From the NCBI RefSeq assembly GCF_001465345.1, contig NZ_CP013655.1:3066425-3130424 (forward strand): DNA of 64,000 bases, written 5' to 3'. Source of the stretch: Enterococcus rotai. Lineage in GTDB: Bacteria; Bacillota; Bacilli; Lactobacillales; Enterococcaceae. Shown in pieces: positions 46,799 to 56,751 of the stretch. Both the position numbers and the translations under genes were made by a program. The notes beneath the pieces were generated by a model. It was not told the DNA's origin. It saw nothing but the letters and a program-made list of their open reading frames with translations, and did no database searches. Numbering within the stretch: position 1 is the first letter of the stretch; each line of letters starts with the position of its first letter.

Positions 46799-47560
46799 CT
46801 AAATGACTGTCATTATTTTTGGTTGATCCATTCGCTTCTTATCCACTTGTTGATTTAAAACCTCTGCAATATGCATGATTTTGATCTGTTTACCATCTCG
46901 GTTGAATTTCCCACCAATATTCATTAAGCAGCCCATATCTGCACTAATTAAGATTTCAGCACCAGTGTCGATCACATCATTCATTTTTTCCGTAACCATT
47001 TGTTCAGATATTTCCGGCATTTTTACTGAAAAAGTACCACCGAATCCGCAACAATTTTCAATATGGTTTAATGGAAGCATCTCTAAACCTGCTACATGGT
47101 CCAACAAGATAAATGGCGCTTCACGTTCCTTCAAAATTCTGGTCATATGACATGAACGGTGATAAGTCGCTTTGGCATTTAATGTTGCACCAACATCAGT
47201 GACGCCTAACACTCGGTATAGAAATTGACTGAATTCAAATGATTTCGCTGCTAGAGCTTCCGCTTTGGGTCCATAGATAGGATCATCTTTTAAAAAGTGC
47301 CGATACTCTCTTAGCATTCCCACACATGATCCAGCAGGTCCCACCACATACTCTGCATCCTCAAAACAATCGATTTGATTTTTCAGCGTGGCATAGCTTT
47401 CTTCAGCATAGCCACTATTGTAGGTTGGCTGTCCACAACAAGTTTGCTTATCTGGGAACGTTGTTTCGCAACCTAATCGCTCCAAAACTTCTACCATCGC
47501 CTGTCCCACATTTGGAAATAGTAAATCAACAACACAAGTAGAAAAAATGCTTACTTTCAA
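46799..47560 (-). CDS. lutA: Lactate utilisation protein A (Fe-S oxidoreductase, CCG domains)
   Basis: A 253-residue cysteine-rich protein with two CCG domains: TCCGQPTYNSGY (about 41-52) and NCCGFGGTFSVK (about 190). It forms the redox partner of LutB/LutC. The start is TTG at 47560 with GGAGGG six bases ahead; the in-frame extension to 47605 lies in the leader. The stop codon overlaps the ribosome site of lutB. Two palindromes lie upstream. Confidence 0.9.
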   Translation of the reverse strand: MKVSIFSTCVVDLLFPNVGQAMVEVLERLGCETTFPDKQTCCGQPTYNSGYAEESYATLKNQIDCFEDAEYVVGPAGSCVGMLREYRHFLKDDPIYGPKAEALAAKSFEFSQFLYRVLGVTDVGATLNAKATYHRSCHMTRILKEREAPFILLDHVAGLEMLPLNHIENCCGFGGTFSVKMPEISEQMVTEKMNDVIDTGAEILISADMGCLMNIGGKFNRDGKQIKIMHIAEVLNQQVDKKRMDQPKIMTVI

Positions 47561-47642
47561 AAAAAGCCCTCCTCGTAAGTTGTACGAGCAGGACAAAGCA
47601 GTCATCTATATAGTCAAAAATAACGTTGGCATATACATTCGT

Positions 47643-47658
47643 TTTTACCTAGGTAAAA
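47643..47658. promoter_or_regulatory. Perfect 16-bp palindrome upstream of lutA
   Basis: TTTTACCTAGGTAAAA lies about 85 bases before the lutA start, in the likely leader. It does not fit the common TNGTNNACNA form of GntR operators. Candidate binding site of an unlinked regulator. Confidence 0.5.
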
Positions 47659-47711
47659 GCCGATCACTAGTCCAGTCATCATACAACTTATAATCAAAAT
47701 CATTTTGTAAT

Positions 47712-47732
47712 AATTATTATACAATAATAATT
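47712..47732. promoter_or_regulatory. 21-bp inverted repeat at the likely lutA promoter
   Basis: Arms AATTATTAT and ATAATAATT around TGT (minus strand), a perfect 9-3-9 dyad. A TATAAT -10 is contained in it on the minus strand, so binding would block the promoter. It is also AT-rich enough to be a fortuitous dyad. Confidence 0.45.
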
Positions 47733-47796
47733 TTATCAAGAATATGGCTATTTAGCAATCGATTTCAGTATGCTTTTTCGCATACTAACATTTCAT

Positions 47797-48534
47797 TTAA
47801 TCCGGTAATAGTGCAATTGAACGTACAGGGAAACCTGGAGCATTTAGTAGATTAGGAAAACTAGTTACAATCACACTCCCAACAGCAGGCACTTGATTCA
47901 GATTCCGCATCACTTCGACTTGATACTTATTTTGCTTCAACCAATAATATTCACCTAGTAATCCCTGATTTTTTCTGAAATCAGCAGCACTATCCGTATC
48001 CAAAGTCTCATGCCCAATCGCCGTAACATTTCTTATCTCACTTAAATATTTCAACGCTGCTAGACTCCATCCTGGTGTATGAGCTGCCCCTTCTTTATCA
48101 CAATTATAATAGGCTTCTGTAGATTTCCAGCGACTTGACCAACCACTTGCAAACGCAACAAAAGAGCCTTCTGGAATCGGACCAAATTCTGCTTCGAAAT
48201 CAAGTATATCCTGAACCGTCAAACAATAATCATGGTTATGTTGAACAACGTCTTCTTTGTGAATCACATACAATGGTAAAACTAATTCTTTTAATTTTAT
48301 TTCATGTAAGTAACGTTTTCCTTCAGCAAAATGTATAGGCGCATCGATGTGTGTGCTATATTGTGTTGGCAAGGTATATTCTTTAGCAAAAAAGCCATCT
48401 TTTTTAATTGTAAATAATGTTTTTTCTTGAGATCCGTTAAAAGCACCGAACCTAGGTATTGACTCATGTATCTCATGACTTAAATCAATCCACTTTTTCT
48501 TCTTTAAATAATTCATTGCGTCCAATGTATTCAT
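47797..48534 (-). CDS. Cyclase-family metal-dependent hydrolase (kynurenine formamidase-like)
   Basis: A 245-residue protein of the cyclase/KynB superfamily. The metal-binding THIDAPIHF motif (HxDxPxHF form) is near residues 61-69, a second HETLDTDSAADF segment lies near 193, and LSHEIHESIPRF is at the N-terminus. Members hydrolyse amides or lactone-like bonds; no tryptophan genes lie nearby, so the substrate is unknown. Start ATG follows GGAGGAATAGAG. The gene is upstream of lutA on the same strand with a 236-base gap. Confidence 0.8.
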   Translation of the reverse strand: MNTLDAMNYLKKKKWIDLSHEIHESIPRFGAFNGSQEKTLFTIKKDGFFAKEYTLPTQYSTHIDAPIHFAEGKRYLHEIKLKELVLPLYVIHKEDVVQHNHDYCLTVQDILDFEAEFGPIPEGSFVAFASGWSSRWKSTEAYYNCDKEGAAHTPGWSLAALKYLSEIRNVTAIGHETLDTDSAADFRKNQGLLGEYYWLKQNKYQVEVMRNLNQVPAVGSVIVTSFPNLLNAPGFPVRSIALLPD

Positions 48535-48670
48535 CTCTATTCCTCCATTAATTCCCTATTTTTTTATAATAATCAAACTTAATTACTAATATACAAGAAA
48601 AATAGATGACTGTATACGGATCTTTTGATAAACTGATGGAGTATAGGTTGAACAAAGGAGGGATAGCATT

Positions 48671-49009
48671 ATGTTTATTTCATTCGGCATGTTTATTGGT
48701 TTAATTATAGTAACAATTATTATGATTGCATTAATTATTTATTTAACGTTTACAGGAGGTAATAAGCAACCACGTCATAACAAGATACATCAAGCTGAAG
48801 AAGCTGCTAGAGAGCGATTAGCTCAAAACACCCCTACACCTCCATCAGAGCGGCAATTTAGGCAAAATAATTCAGATTATCATAATGAATTCAGAACAGA
48901 GTCGGAAACAAAAAATCATTATGAGCAGAATTCACATTCTCAAGATATTATTGAAGAGGAAGATCCATTACAGATTCTTCCTTATCCGAAAGATGATGAT
49001 TTCAAATAA
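48671..49009 (+). CDS. Small single-span membrane protein of unknown function
   Basis: A 112-residue protein with one N-terminal TM helix (about 5-28: MFIGLIIVTIIMIALIIYL) and a polar, Asn/Glu/His-rich, probably unstructured tail ending in a short acidic segment (EEEDPLQILPYPKDDD). Start ATG follows GGAGGG. I recognise no family. Single gene with a strong terminator. Confidence 0.75.
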   Translation: MFISFGMFIGLIIVTIIMIALIIYLTFTGGNKQPRHNKIHQAEEAARERLAQNTPTPPSERQFRQNNSDYHNEFRTESETKNHYEQNSHSQDIIEEEDPLQILPYPKDDDFK

Positions 49010-49048
49010 AAAAAGCGCAAAACTACAATTTAGTTTTGTGCTTTTTTT
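49008..49048. terminator. Terminator of the small membrane protein gene
   Basis: AAAAAAAGCGCAAAACTA pairs with TAGTTTTGtGCTTTTTTT. Confidence 0.85.
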
Positions 49049-49081
49049 ATTTTACAACTTTCATTGTCCTCTAAACTCAAT

Positions 49082-49123
49082 AAAAAATACCGCTGGCAGG
49101 ATTCTAGGTTCCTGCTAACGGTA
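49082..49123 (-). terminator. Terminator of pgi
   Basis: On the minus strand TACCGTTAGCAGGAA pairs with TTCCTGCCAGCGGTA-like arms (one mismatch), followed by TTTTTTATT. It lies 19 bases past the pgi stop. Confidence 0.8.
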
Positions 49124-49141
49124 CATAATTTATCATATTGA

Positions 49142-50491
49142 TTACAGACGTGCATTCAATTCTTTCGCTAAGTCTTCAAAGCCCGGTTTCCCAAGTAGAG
49201 CAAACATATTTTTCTTGTATGCTTCAACGCCCTCTTGGTCAAATGGATTCACACCATTCAAGTAACCAGAAATACCGACCGCAATCTCAAAGAAATACAT
49301 AACATAACCTAATGAGTAAGCATCCATTGCTGGAATCTTAACGATCATATTTGGCACACCGCCATCAGTATGGGCAAGTAAGGTTCCTTGGAAGGCTTTT
49401 GTATTGACGAAGTCGATTTCTTTGCCTTGTAGGTAGCCTAATCCGTCTAAGTCTTCAGCCAATTCAGGGATTGATACAGCATGACGTGGTGTTTCCACTT
49501 TTACAACTGTTTCAAATAAGTTGCGCATGCCATCCTGCACGTATTGTCCCATTGAGTGTAAGTCAGTTGAAAAATCAGCAGCAGCTGGGAAAATACCTTT
49601 TTGATCTTTTCCTTCTGATTCACCGAAAAGTTGTTTCCACCATTCAGAAAAATAATGCATCCCAGGTTCATAGTTGATCAACATTTCAGTTGTTTTACCT
49701 TTACGATATAAAATATTTCTTAACGCTGCATATTGGTAAGCTTGATTTTTGCTTAAATCAGTTGTAGAAGCATATTCCTTACGGGCGTCATTAGCACCTG
49801 TCATTAGGCCATCGATATCAGCACCACTAACGGCAATTGGTAATAAACCTACTGGTGTCAACACAGTGAAACGACCACCAACATCGTCAGGAATCACAAA
49901 TGTTTCCCAACCTTGCGCATCAGCCTCAACTTTAACAGCACCTTTGGCACGATCCGTTGTAGCATAAATCCGTTTGTTTGCTTCTTCTTTACCATATTTT
50001 TTCACTAATAATTCTTTAAATACTCTAAAAGCGATTGCTGGCTCTGTTGTTGTTCCAGATTTAGAAATCACATTAACAGAGAAATCACGGTCACCGATCA
50101 CATTGATCAAATCAGCTAGATAAGTTGAGCTGATGCTATTTCCAGCAAAGAAAATTTGTGGCGTTTTTCTTTCATCTGCGGGTAGTAAATTATTAAATGA
50201 ATGATGTAAAAATTCGATAGCTGCTCTTGCACCTAAGTAAGAACCACCAATACCGATCACAACTAAAACTTCTGAGTCAGATTGGATTTTTTCAGCCGCT
50301 TTTTTAATACGGGCAAATTCGTCTTTATCATAATTTTCTGGTAGGTCAATCCAGCCAGTAAAATCACTGCCAGCTCCAGTTCCTTCTCTTAATGCTTTGT
50401 CCACTGCAGTCACTTGTGTCTGCATGTATTCCAATTCATGATCAGCAACAAATGGTGTCAAATTGGAATAATCGAATTGAATGTGTGACAT
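49142..50491 (-). CDS. pgi: Glucose-6-phosphate isomerase
   Basis: A 449-residue glycolytic isomerase of the bacterial short form. Signatures: [18 protein letters not shown], the [17 protein letters not shown] phosphate loop, [16 protein letters not shown] and the catalytic Glu/His region in the second half. Start ATG follows AAGGAGGAGAAGG, a very strong site. Single gene. Confidence 0.96.
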   Translation of the reverse strand: MSHIQFDYSNLTPFVADHELEYMQTQVTAVDKALREGTGAGSDFTGWIDLPENYDKDEFARIKKAAEKIQSDSEVLVVIGIGGSYLGARAAIEFLHHSFNNLLPADERKTPQIFFAGNSISSTYLADLINVIGDRDFSVNVISKSGTTTEPAIAFRVFKELLVKKYGKEEANKRIYATTDRAKGAVKVEADAQGWETFVIPDDVGGRFTVLTPVGLLPIAVSGADIDGLMTGANDARKEYASTTDLSKNQAYQYAALRNILYRKGKTTEMLINYEPGMHYFSEWWKQLFGESEGKDQKGIFPAAADFSTDLHSMGQYVQDGMRNLFETVVKVETPRHAVSIPELAEDLDGLGYLQGKEIDFVNTKAFQGTLLAHTDGGVPNMIVKIPAMDAYSLGYVMYFFEIAVGISGYLNGVNPFDQEGVEAYKKNMFALLGKPGFEDLAKELNARL

Positions 50492-50647
50492 TCCTTCTCC
50501 TCCTTGAAATTAAACTTAATACAGTATCTACTTTACGTTCTTTTCACCCTTTTTTCAAGCAATTTATGAACGTATGTACCAATTTTATTTTAAAACACTT
50601 AAAAAGCTAATTTTCTAATGGAAATTTTGAGTGGTTCTTCCAAAATG

Positions 50648-50687
50648 AAAGAATGACCGTGAGAAAAAATCACGGTCATTCTTTTTT
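50648..50687. terminator. Terminator of gdhA
   Basis: AAAGAATGACCGTGA pairs with TCACGGTCATTCTTT; T-rich DNA lies on both strands after the stem. Confidence 0.8.
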
Positions 50688-50699
50688 AACCATCCTCTC

Positions 50700-52046
<1,347 letters not shown>

Positions 52047-52083
52047 TTAATCACCCTCTCATTGTTATAATCCTATTTTAACC

Positions 52084-52098
52084 TAAATTCTGAAAATT
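52084..52098. promoter_or_regulatory. CodY-like box upstream of gdhA
   Basis: On the minus strand AATTTTCAGAATTTA matches 12 of 15 CodY positions, with the first eleven unbroken. It lies about 40 bases before the gdhA start, next to a TAAAAT -10-like element. Confidence 0.45.
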
Positions 52099-52184
52099 TC
52101 CACAATTTTTTACTATGAATTGCAAAAAAAGTAGAAAAAGTTTTGAAAATTGTGTTAAACTACCATTGAATCGGAGGAGAATGT

Positions 52185-53474
52185 ATGAAATTATATGACG
52201 TTATTGTCGTTGGCGCTGGAACTAGTGGAATGATGGCCGCTATCGCAGCAGCAACAGCTGGCAGCAAAACTTTACTAATAGAAAAAAACAAACGTGTCGG
52301 AAAAAAACTATTATTGACTGGTGGTGGGCGATGTAATGTCACTAATAACCGACCCGCTGATGAGATCATTGCCCACATACCAGGAAATGGTAAATTTTTA
52401 TATAGTGCTTTTTCACAATTCAATAATTATGATATTATGGAATTTTTTGAGTCAAATGGCACCCACTTAAAAGAAGAGGATCATGGACGGATGTTTCCTG
52501 TTACTGATCGTTCTAAAACAATTGTAGAAACACTCTTCAACCAATTAGAACAACTTGGTGTGACAATTTATACGGAAGCAAAAGTGGAGAAAGTATTACA
52601 CAAAGACGGACAAACGATTGGAATCGCATTGGAACATGAAAAAATTTATGCACCATGTGTCATTTTAACAACAGGTGGACGCACCTATCCTTCTACCGGT
52701 TCCACAGGTGATGGATATAAGTTAGCAAAAAGACTTGGACATACCATCAGTCCTTTATATGCCACAGAATCACCTATTATCTCAAATGATCACTTTATTC
52801 AAGATAAAACATTACAAGGACTTTCATTACAAAATATTGCTCTTTCTGTTTTAAATGAGAAAGGCAAAGTAGTTGTTACACATCAGATGGATTTGCTCTT
52901 CACTCATTTTGGTCTTTCAGGTCCTGCTGCTTTAAGATGTTCAAGCTTTGTGAATCAAGAACTGACTAAAAACGAACAGCATCCCGTTACTTTACAATTA
53001 GATCTGTTCCCCGAAGTAGAAAGGCAAAATCTGAAAAAAGAAGTTAATACAAAGTTTTTCGACCAACCTGAAAAATCAGTCAAAAATGCTTTGAAAAATT
53101 TTATTCCAGAACGTCTAATGGATTTTATTTTAAGCCAACTTATCATGTCTGATCTTTCATCTAAACAAGTCTCTGATCAACAACTAGATCAATTTATCCA
53201 GCAATTAAAGTCTTTTAAGATAACTGCTGAAAAAACTTTGCCAATTGAAAAGTCTTTTGTAACTGGAGGAGGTATTTCGCTAAAAGAGATTCAACCTAAA
53301 ACAATGGAAAGTAAATTAGTTAATGGTTTATTCTTTGCTGGCGAACTACTGGATATTAATGGCTATACAGGCGGTTATAATGTTACAGCAGCTTTTGTGA
53401 CAGGTCATGTTGCAGGAACCCATGCTGCCGCTATTGCTGAATATACTTATTTACCTGATCTAGAATCTGATTAA
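52185..53474 (+). CDS. HI0933/YhiN-family FAD-dependent oxidoreductase
   Basis: A 429-residue flavoprotein. The FAD motif VVGAGTSGMMAAIAAATAG (about 8-26) is followed by IEKNKRVGKKLLLTGGGRCNVTN, LTTGGRTYPSTGSTGDGYKLA and, at the C-terminus, FVTGGGISLKEI and INGYTGGYNVTAAFVTGHVAG. The family is widespread and its reaction is not known (some members are said to reduce or modify substrates bound to RNA or protein). Start ATG follows GGAGGAGAATGT. Confidence 0.85.
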   Translation: MKLYDVIVVGAGTSGMMAAIAAATAGSKTLLIEKNKRVGKKLLLTGGGRCNVTNNRPADEIIAHIPGNGKFLYSAFSQFNNYDIMEFFESNGTHLKEEDHGRMFPVTDRSKTIVETLFNQLEQLGVTIYTEAKVEKVLHKDGQTIGIALEHEKIYAPCVILTTGGRTYPSTGSTGDGYKLAKRLGHTISPLYATESPIISNDHFIQDKTLQGLSLQNIALSVLNEKGKVVVTHQMDLLFTHFGLSGPAALRCSSFVNQELTKNEQHPVTLQLDLFPEVERQNLKKEVNTKFFDQPEKSVKNALKNFIPERLMDFILSQLIMSDLSSKQVSDQQLDQFIQQLKSFKITAEKTLPIEKSFVTGGGISLKEIQPKTMESKLVNGLFFAGELLDINGYTGGYNVTAAFVTGHVAGTHAAAIAEYTYLPDLESD

Positions 53475-53540
53475 GCTTTTTAATTCGTACTAAGACTTTA
53501 GCATGAGAAAAAATGTGAAATAAATCAGTCTTTTGCTTGA

Positions 53541-53565
53541 TTCTCATGAGCAACTTTCATGAGAA
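53541..53565. promoter_or_regulatory. Inverted repeat before the membrane protein gene
   Basis: TTCTCATGA-N7-TCATGAGAA, a perfect 9-7-9 dyad 24 bases before the start at 53589. A further CATGAGAA half-site lies near 53503. The half-site is the same as in the palindrome at 12380-12397. Confidence 0.5.
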
Positions 53566-53588
53566 AATAATCTCAAGAGGTGATTAGG

Positions 53589-54026
53589 ATGAAAATTAAC
53601 TTAAAAAGACAAACTACTTGGGGTTGTGTCCGCTACTTTACAGTCTATAAAAATGGCATTCGCCAAGGAAATTTATTTAACAATATTCCAACAGAAATGG
53701 ATGTTGAATTAGGTGATACACTTGAGTTCAGAGAAGGCCTTTTCCGTTTTTCTCAAAAAGTCGTCGTTACAACTGATACCAAAGAAATTTCAATTACAAA
53801 CAGTTATCGTCTTCAGCAATTATTTTCTTTATTCATTATCTTATTTTTAGCAATTTCTCTGCTTTGTCTGTCTATCAATTCCATTCAAGTTTTTTTGGCA
53901 GTTGAAATAACTTCTTTTGTCATTTTAAACTATTTGTTTCGTTACCGTTCTTATCAATTCAATGTTGAAACAAACCGACCAATAAAGTCATTGTTGAAGT
54001 CTATCAGTGGTATTAAACCCGCTTGA
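53589..54026 (+). CDS. Two-span membrane protein of unknown function
   Basis: A 145-residue protein. The N-terminal 75 residues look like a small beta domain (GCVRYFTVYKNGIRQGNLFN; ELGDTLEFREG), followed by two TM helices (about 82-100 and 103-122) and a basic tail. I do not recognise the family. The ATG at 53589 has AGAGG eight bases ahead; the GTG at 53580 is part of the spacer. Single gene between an inverted repeat and a terminator. Confidence 0.7.
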   Translation: MKINLKRQTTWGCVRYFTVYKNGIRQGNLFNNIPTEMDVELGDTLEFREGLFRFSQKVVVTTDTKEISITNSYRLQQLFSLFIILFLAISLLCLSINSIQVFLAVEITSFVILNYLFRYRSYQFNVETNRPIKSLLKSISGIKPA

Positions 54027-54059
54027 TTCTTGCTGCTTGATCTTTTTCGATAGATAACT

Positions 54060-54115
54060 AAAAATGTGAATCGTTCCTCTGAAAAAACTTTTTCAGGAAA
54101 CGGTTCACATTTTTA
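54060..54115. terminator. Bidirectional terminator before the GH4 gene
   Basis: AAAATGTGAAtCGTTcCTCTGAAAAA pairs with TTTTTCAGgAAaCGgTTCACATTTT with a few mismatches. Confidence 0.8.
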
Positions 54116-54138
54116 TAGTTAAGTGTCAATTTTATTAA

Positions 54139-55533
54139 TTAATTACTCTTCATCAATTCTGTCACGTAAGCAACTTTCTCTGGTTGTTCACTTTCAATTG
54201 TAGCAATTGCTTCAGCAAAGTTTGGTAGATGCTCTTTATGGGCAATCAATAACTCATCTAATAATGTTTTAGCCATTGAACCACCAGGCACCAACGGATT
54301 GATCGTAAATGCGTGTAATGCTGCGCCATAATTCCCTTCAATCGCTGCACGAATCACTGTTTCTTCCATCCCTTTCATTACTTGGATGATCCCACGTGCT
54401 GCCGGTGGAAAAGCACCCCAGTTATAAGGTTCATGGCCGTGTGCTGTTACTGGTCCTGAAACTTCAACAACACAGTCATATGGTAAATCAGTGATCGTTC
54501 CATTATTTTCAGTTGAAACAACCATATCCGTGCGTTTATCATTATGAATCGACGCAATCAACTCACAAGCTGCATCACTGTAGTGTGTGCCTCCACGTTG
54601 TTCTAATTCTTTTGGTTTGTAATCCAAATTAGGATCTTTATACAATTCGAACAAACGAGCTTCTGTTTCTTTTACAACTTGAGCTCTTGTTTCCCCTTTT
54701 TCAAATTCTTCGATCGAATGTTTCAACATTTCATCTTCGATGTAGTAATAACGATGATAGCCACAAGGTAGCATGCCTAAATCTTTGATTTGTTCGTAGT
54801 GGAATGGTGCATTATGAATATTTTTTAAGTGACTTTCAGAATCTTCTTGTGGCCCATAAATCAAATCAATCAATTCTTGTGTGCGTTCATTGCCTTGTTT
54901 ATCCCATACACGGTGCCAATGGAAGTGGTTGATCCCAGCAAATTTGAAGAATAAATCATCTTCTGGAATGCCTAGCTTTTCAGCTGCTTGTTTTCTATGA
55001 CCGATCGGTACATTACAAAGACCTGCTGTTTTTTTCCAGCCACCATGTTTGATTGCGGCTTCTGTTACCATTCCAGCTGGATTAGTAAAATTGACTAACC
55101 ATGCGTCTGGGCATAATTCTTTCATGTCTTCAATAATACCAAGAATAACAGGGATTGTACGGAACGCTTTAAACATACCTCCTGCTCCGTTTGTTTCTTG
55201 TCCTAAAACGCCATGCGATAAAGGAATACGCTCATCTTTGATACGTGCGTCAAGTAATCCTACACGGAATTGTGTGGAAACGAAGTCAGCATCTTTCAAA
55301 GCCGCACGACGATCTAATGTTAAATGGACTTCCCAATCTAATCCAGCTGCTTTGACCATACGCTTAGCCATGGCACCAACTGTTTCTAATTTTTCTTTTC
55401 CTGCTTCAATATCAACTAACCAAATTTCTTTGATTGGTAGTTCATCTTTTCTTTTAATATATCCTTCGATTAATTCTGGTGTATAACTTGATCCGCCGCC
55501 AATTGTTGCGATTTTCAATGCATTTCTTGTCAT
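54139..55533 (-). CDS. GH4-family 6-phospho-beta-glucosidase (LicH/CelF-like)
   Basis: A 464-residue NAD- and metal-dependent glycosidase. N-terminal KIATIGGGSSYTPELIEGYI binds NAD; AWLVNFTNPAGMVTEA, the metal ligand Cys in GLCNVPIGH and the His in AGINHFHWHRVW follow. It is closest in pattern to LicH, which hydrolyses phosphorylated beta-glucosides after PTS uptake. No PTS genes lie next to it. The ATG at 55533 has AGGAGGG upstream; the start at 55575 lies in the leader. Controlled with a divergent LacI gene. Confidence 0.88.
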   Translation of the reverse strand: MTRNALKIATIGGGSSYTPELIEGYIKRKDELPIKEIWLVDIEAGKEKLETVGAMAKRMVKAAGLDWEVHLTLDRRAALKDADFVSTQFRVGLLDARIKDERIPLSHGVLGQETNGAGGMFKAFRTIPVILGIIEDMKELCPDAWLVNFTNPAGMVTEAAIKHGGWKKTAGLCNVPIGHRKQAAEKLGIPEDDLFFKFAGINHFHWHRVWDKQGNERTQELIDLIYGPQEDSESHLKNIHNAPFHYEQIKDLGMLPCGYHRYYYIEDEMLKHSIEEFEKGETRAQVVKETEARLFELYKDPNLDYKPKELEQRGGTHYSDAACELIASIHNDKRTDMVVSTENNGTITDLPYDCVVEVSGPVTAHGHEPYNWGAFPPAARGIIQVMKGMEETVIRAAIEGNYGAALHAFTINPLVPGGSMAKTLLDELLIAHKEHLPNFAEAIATIESEQPEKVAYVTELMKSN

Positions 55534-55556
55534 GTGTTTCCCTCCTGATTTCTTGT

Positions 55557-55572
55557 TCAGAATATGTTCTGA
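55557..55572. promoter_or_regulatory. Dyad in the GH4 leader
   Basis: TCAGAA-TATG-TTCTGA, a perfect 6-4-6 dyad about 25 bases before the GH4 start, abutting the cre. Possible second operator. Confidence 0.35.
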
Positions 55573-55584
55573 CATCGTTTACAT
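55570..55584. promoter_or_regulatory. cre site in the GH4 leader
   Basis: ATGTAAACGATGTCA on the minus strand fits all defined positions of WTGNAANCGNWNNCW. It lies just after the -10, where CcpA would block transcription. Confidence 0.7.
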
Positions 55585-55591
55585 TCTTATC

Positions 55592-55619
55592 ATAATATGT
55601 GGGAATGTTCCCATGTCAA
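55592..55619 (-). promoter_or_regulatory. GH4 promoter with LacI-type operator in the spacer
   Basis: TTGACA (55619-55614), 16 bases, TATTAT (55597-55592). The spacer is almost entirely the palindrome TGGGAA-CA-TTCCCA (55613-55600), a good candidate operator for the divergent LacI-family product. Confidence 0.7.
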
Positions 55620-55729
55620 GCTCTTTTTTTAATTTTTTTATGTTATACTGATAAAGTATAAAGAGCCTCAACTCTGTATCGATAGCAAGTTTCAGCTAAA
55701 TGAAATAAACTCGTTAGTGAGGAGTATTT

Positions 55730-56725
55730 ATGACAACTATTATTGATGTAGCAAAACAAGCGAACGTATCAAAATCAACTGTCTCTAGAGTTATTTCTGG
55801 AAATGGTTATGTTAGTCAAGAAAGTCGAAAAAAAGTGTTGGAAGCAATGGAAGCGTTATCGTATTCTCCTAATCTGATTGCACGAAACCTTCAAAGCGGC
55901 GAGACCAAGACGATTGGTTTTCTCGCTCAAGGCTTTTTCGATCCTTTAGGTATTTTTCTTCAAAGTTTTATTTCGATTGCTAAAAAATACAACTATTATG
56001 TGACATTATACTTTACTGACGGAGATAAAAAGAAGGAAATCGATGCCTTGAACCAAATGAAATACAAACAAATCGATGGTGTTTTTATTTTAACTAGAGC
56101 CAATAAATGGGACCTAATCGAGCCATATAGCATCTATGGTCCAATTTCTACTTGGCATCGTATAGACTCTGAGCGCATCTATTCTTCTTACATTGATCAC
56201 TATTCTGGTTATTATCGCTCATTGGATTACCTTTATCAACGTGGATACCGTTCGATTGGTCATGTTTTAGGGAATTTTGAAAATTTGAATACTAAGGCCC
56301 GTTTAAAAGCTATTGATGATTTTCATCGAGCTAAACAGATTCCAATCAACGATGAGTGGATTTTCCAAGATAAATCCAGAATAAACAATGGACGGACGAT
56401 TGCACAACTTTGGCATAAAATGACCAGTAAAACTGATGCAATGGCTTTTTATACAGATTCAGTTGCCGCAGAATTCATATCTGAACTTCAATTATTAGGC
56501 TATTCTGTTCCAGAAGATGTTGCTGTAATCGGATTCGATAACAGTGAAATTAGTCGTTTAATGCATATAACAACTGTGGATTATTCAATCAAGCGTCAAG
56601 CGGAAAATTCGTTTATCTATCTTCATAATCAACTCAATAAAGAGACGATCCCGGAGCAAGAAATCAGTGTCCAGCTTATTGAAAGACAAACTGTTCCTTT
56701 GCGAAAACCAGAAAAAGAGCACTGA
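55730..56725 (+). CDS. LacI-family transcription regulator
   Basis: A 331-residue regulator: N-terminal lac-type HTH TTIIDVAKQANVSKSTVSRVISG (described by its conserved VAKQANVSKSTVSRV core), hinge ALSYSPNLIARNLQSG, and a periplasmic-binding-protein-like effector domain with VAVIGFDNSEISRL. It probably represses the divergent GH4 gene until a sugar phosphate or disaccharide binds. Start ATG follows GAGGAG. Confidence 0.9.
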   Translation: MTTIIDVAKQANVSKSTVSRVISGNGYVSQESRKKVLEAMEALSYSPNLIARNLQSGETKTIGFLAQGFFDPLGIFLQSFISIAKKYNYYVTLYFTDGDKKKEIDALNQMKYKQIDGVFILTRANKWDLIEPYSIYGPISTWHRIDSERIYSSYIDHYSGYYRSLDYLYQRGYRSIGHVLGNFENLNTKARLKAIDDFHRAKQIPINDEWIFQDKSRINNGRTIAQLWHKMTSKTDAMAFYTDSVAAEFISELQLLGYSVPEDVAVIGFDNSEISRLMHITTVDYSIKRQAENSFIYLHNQLNKETIPEQEISVQLIERQTVPLRKPEKEH

Positions 56726-56750
56726 GATTTTTCCTCAGTACTCTTTTTTG
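56712..56750. terminator. Bidirectional terminator between lacI-like gene and natB-like gene
   Basis: AAAGAGcACTGAG pairs with CTCAGTaCTCTTT with A/T runs outside. Confidence 0.8.
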
Positions 56751-56751
56751 G

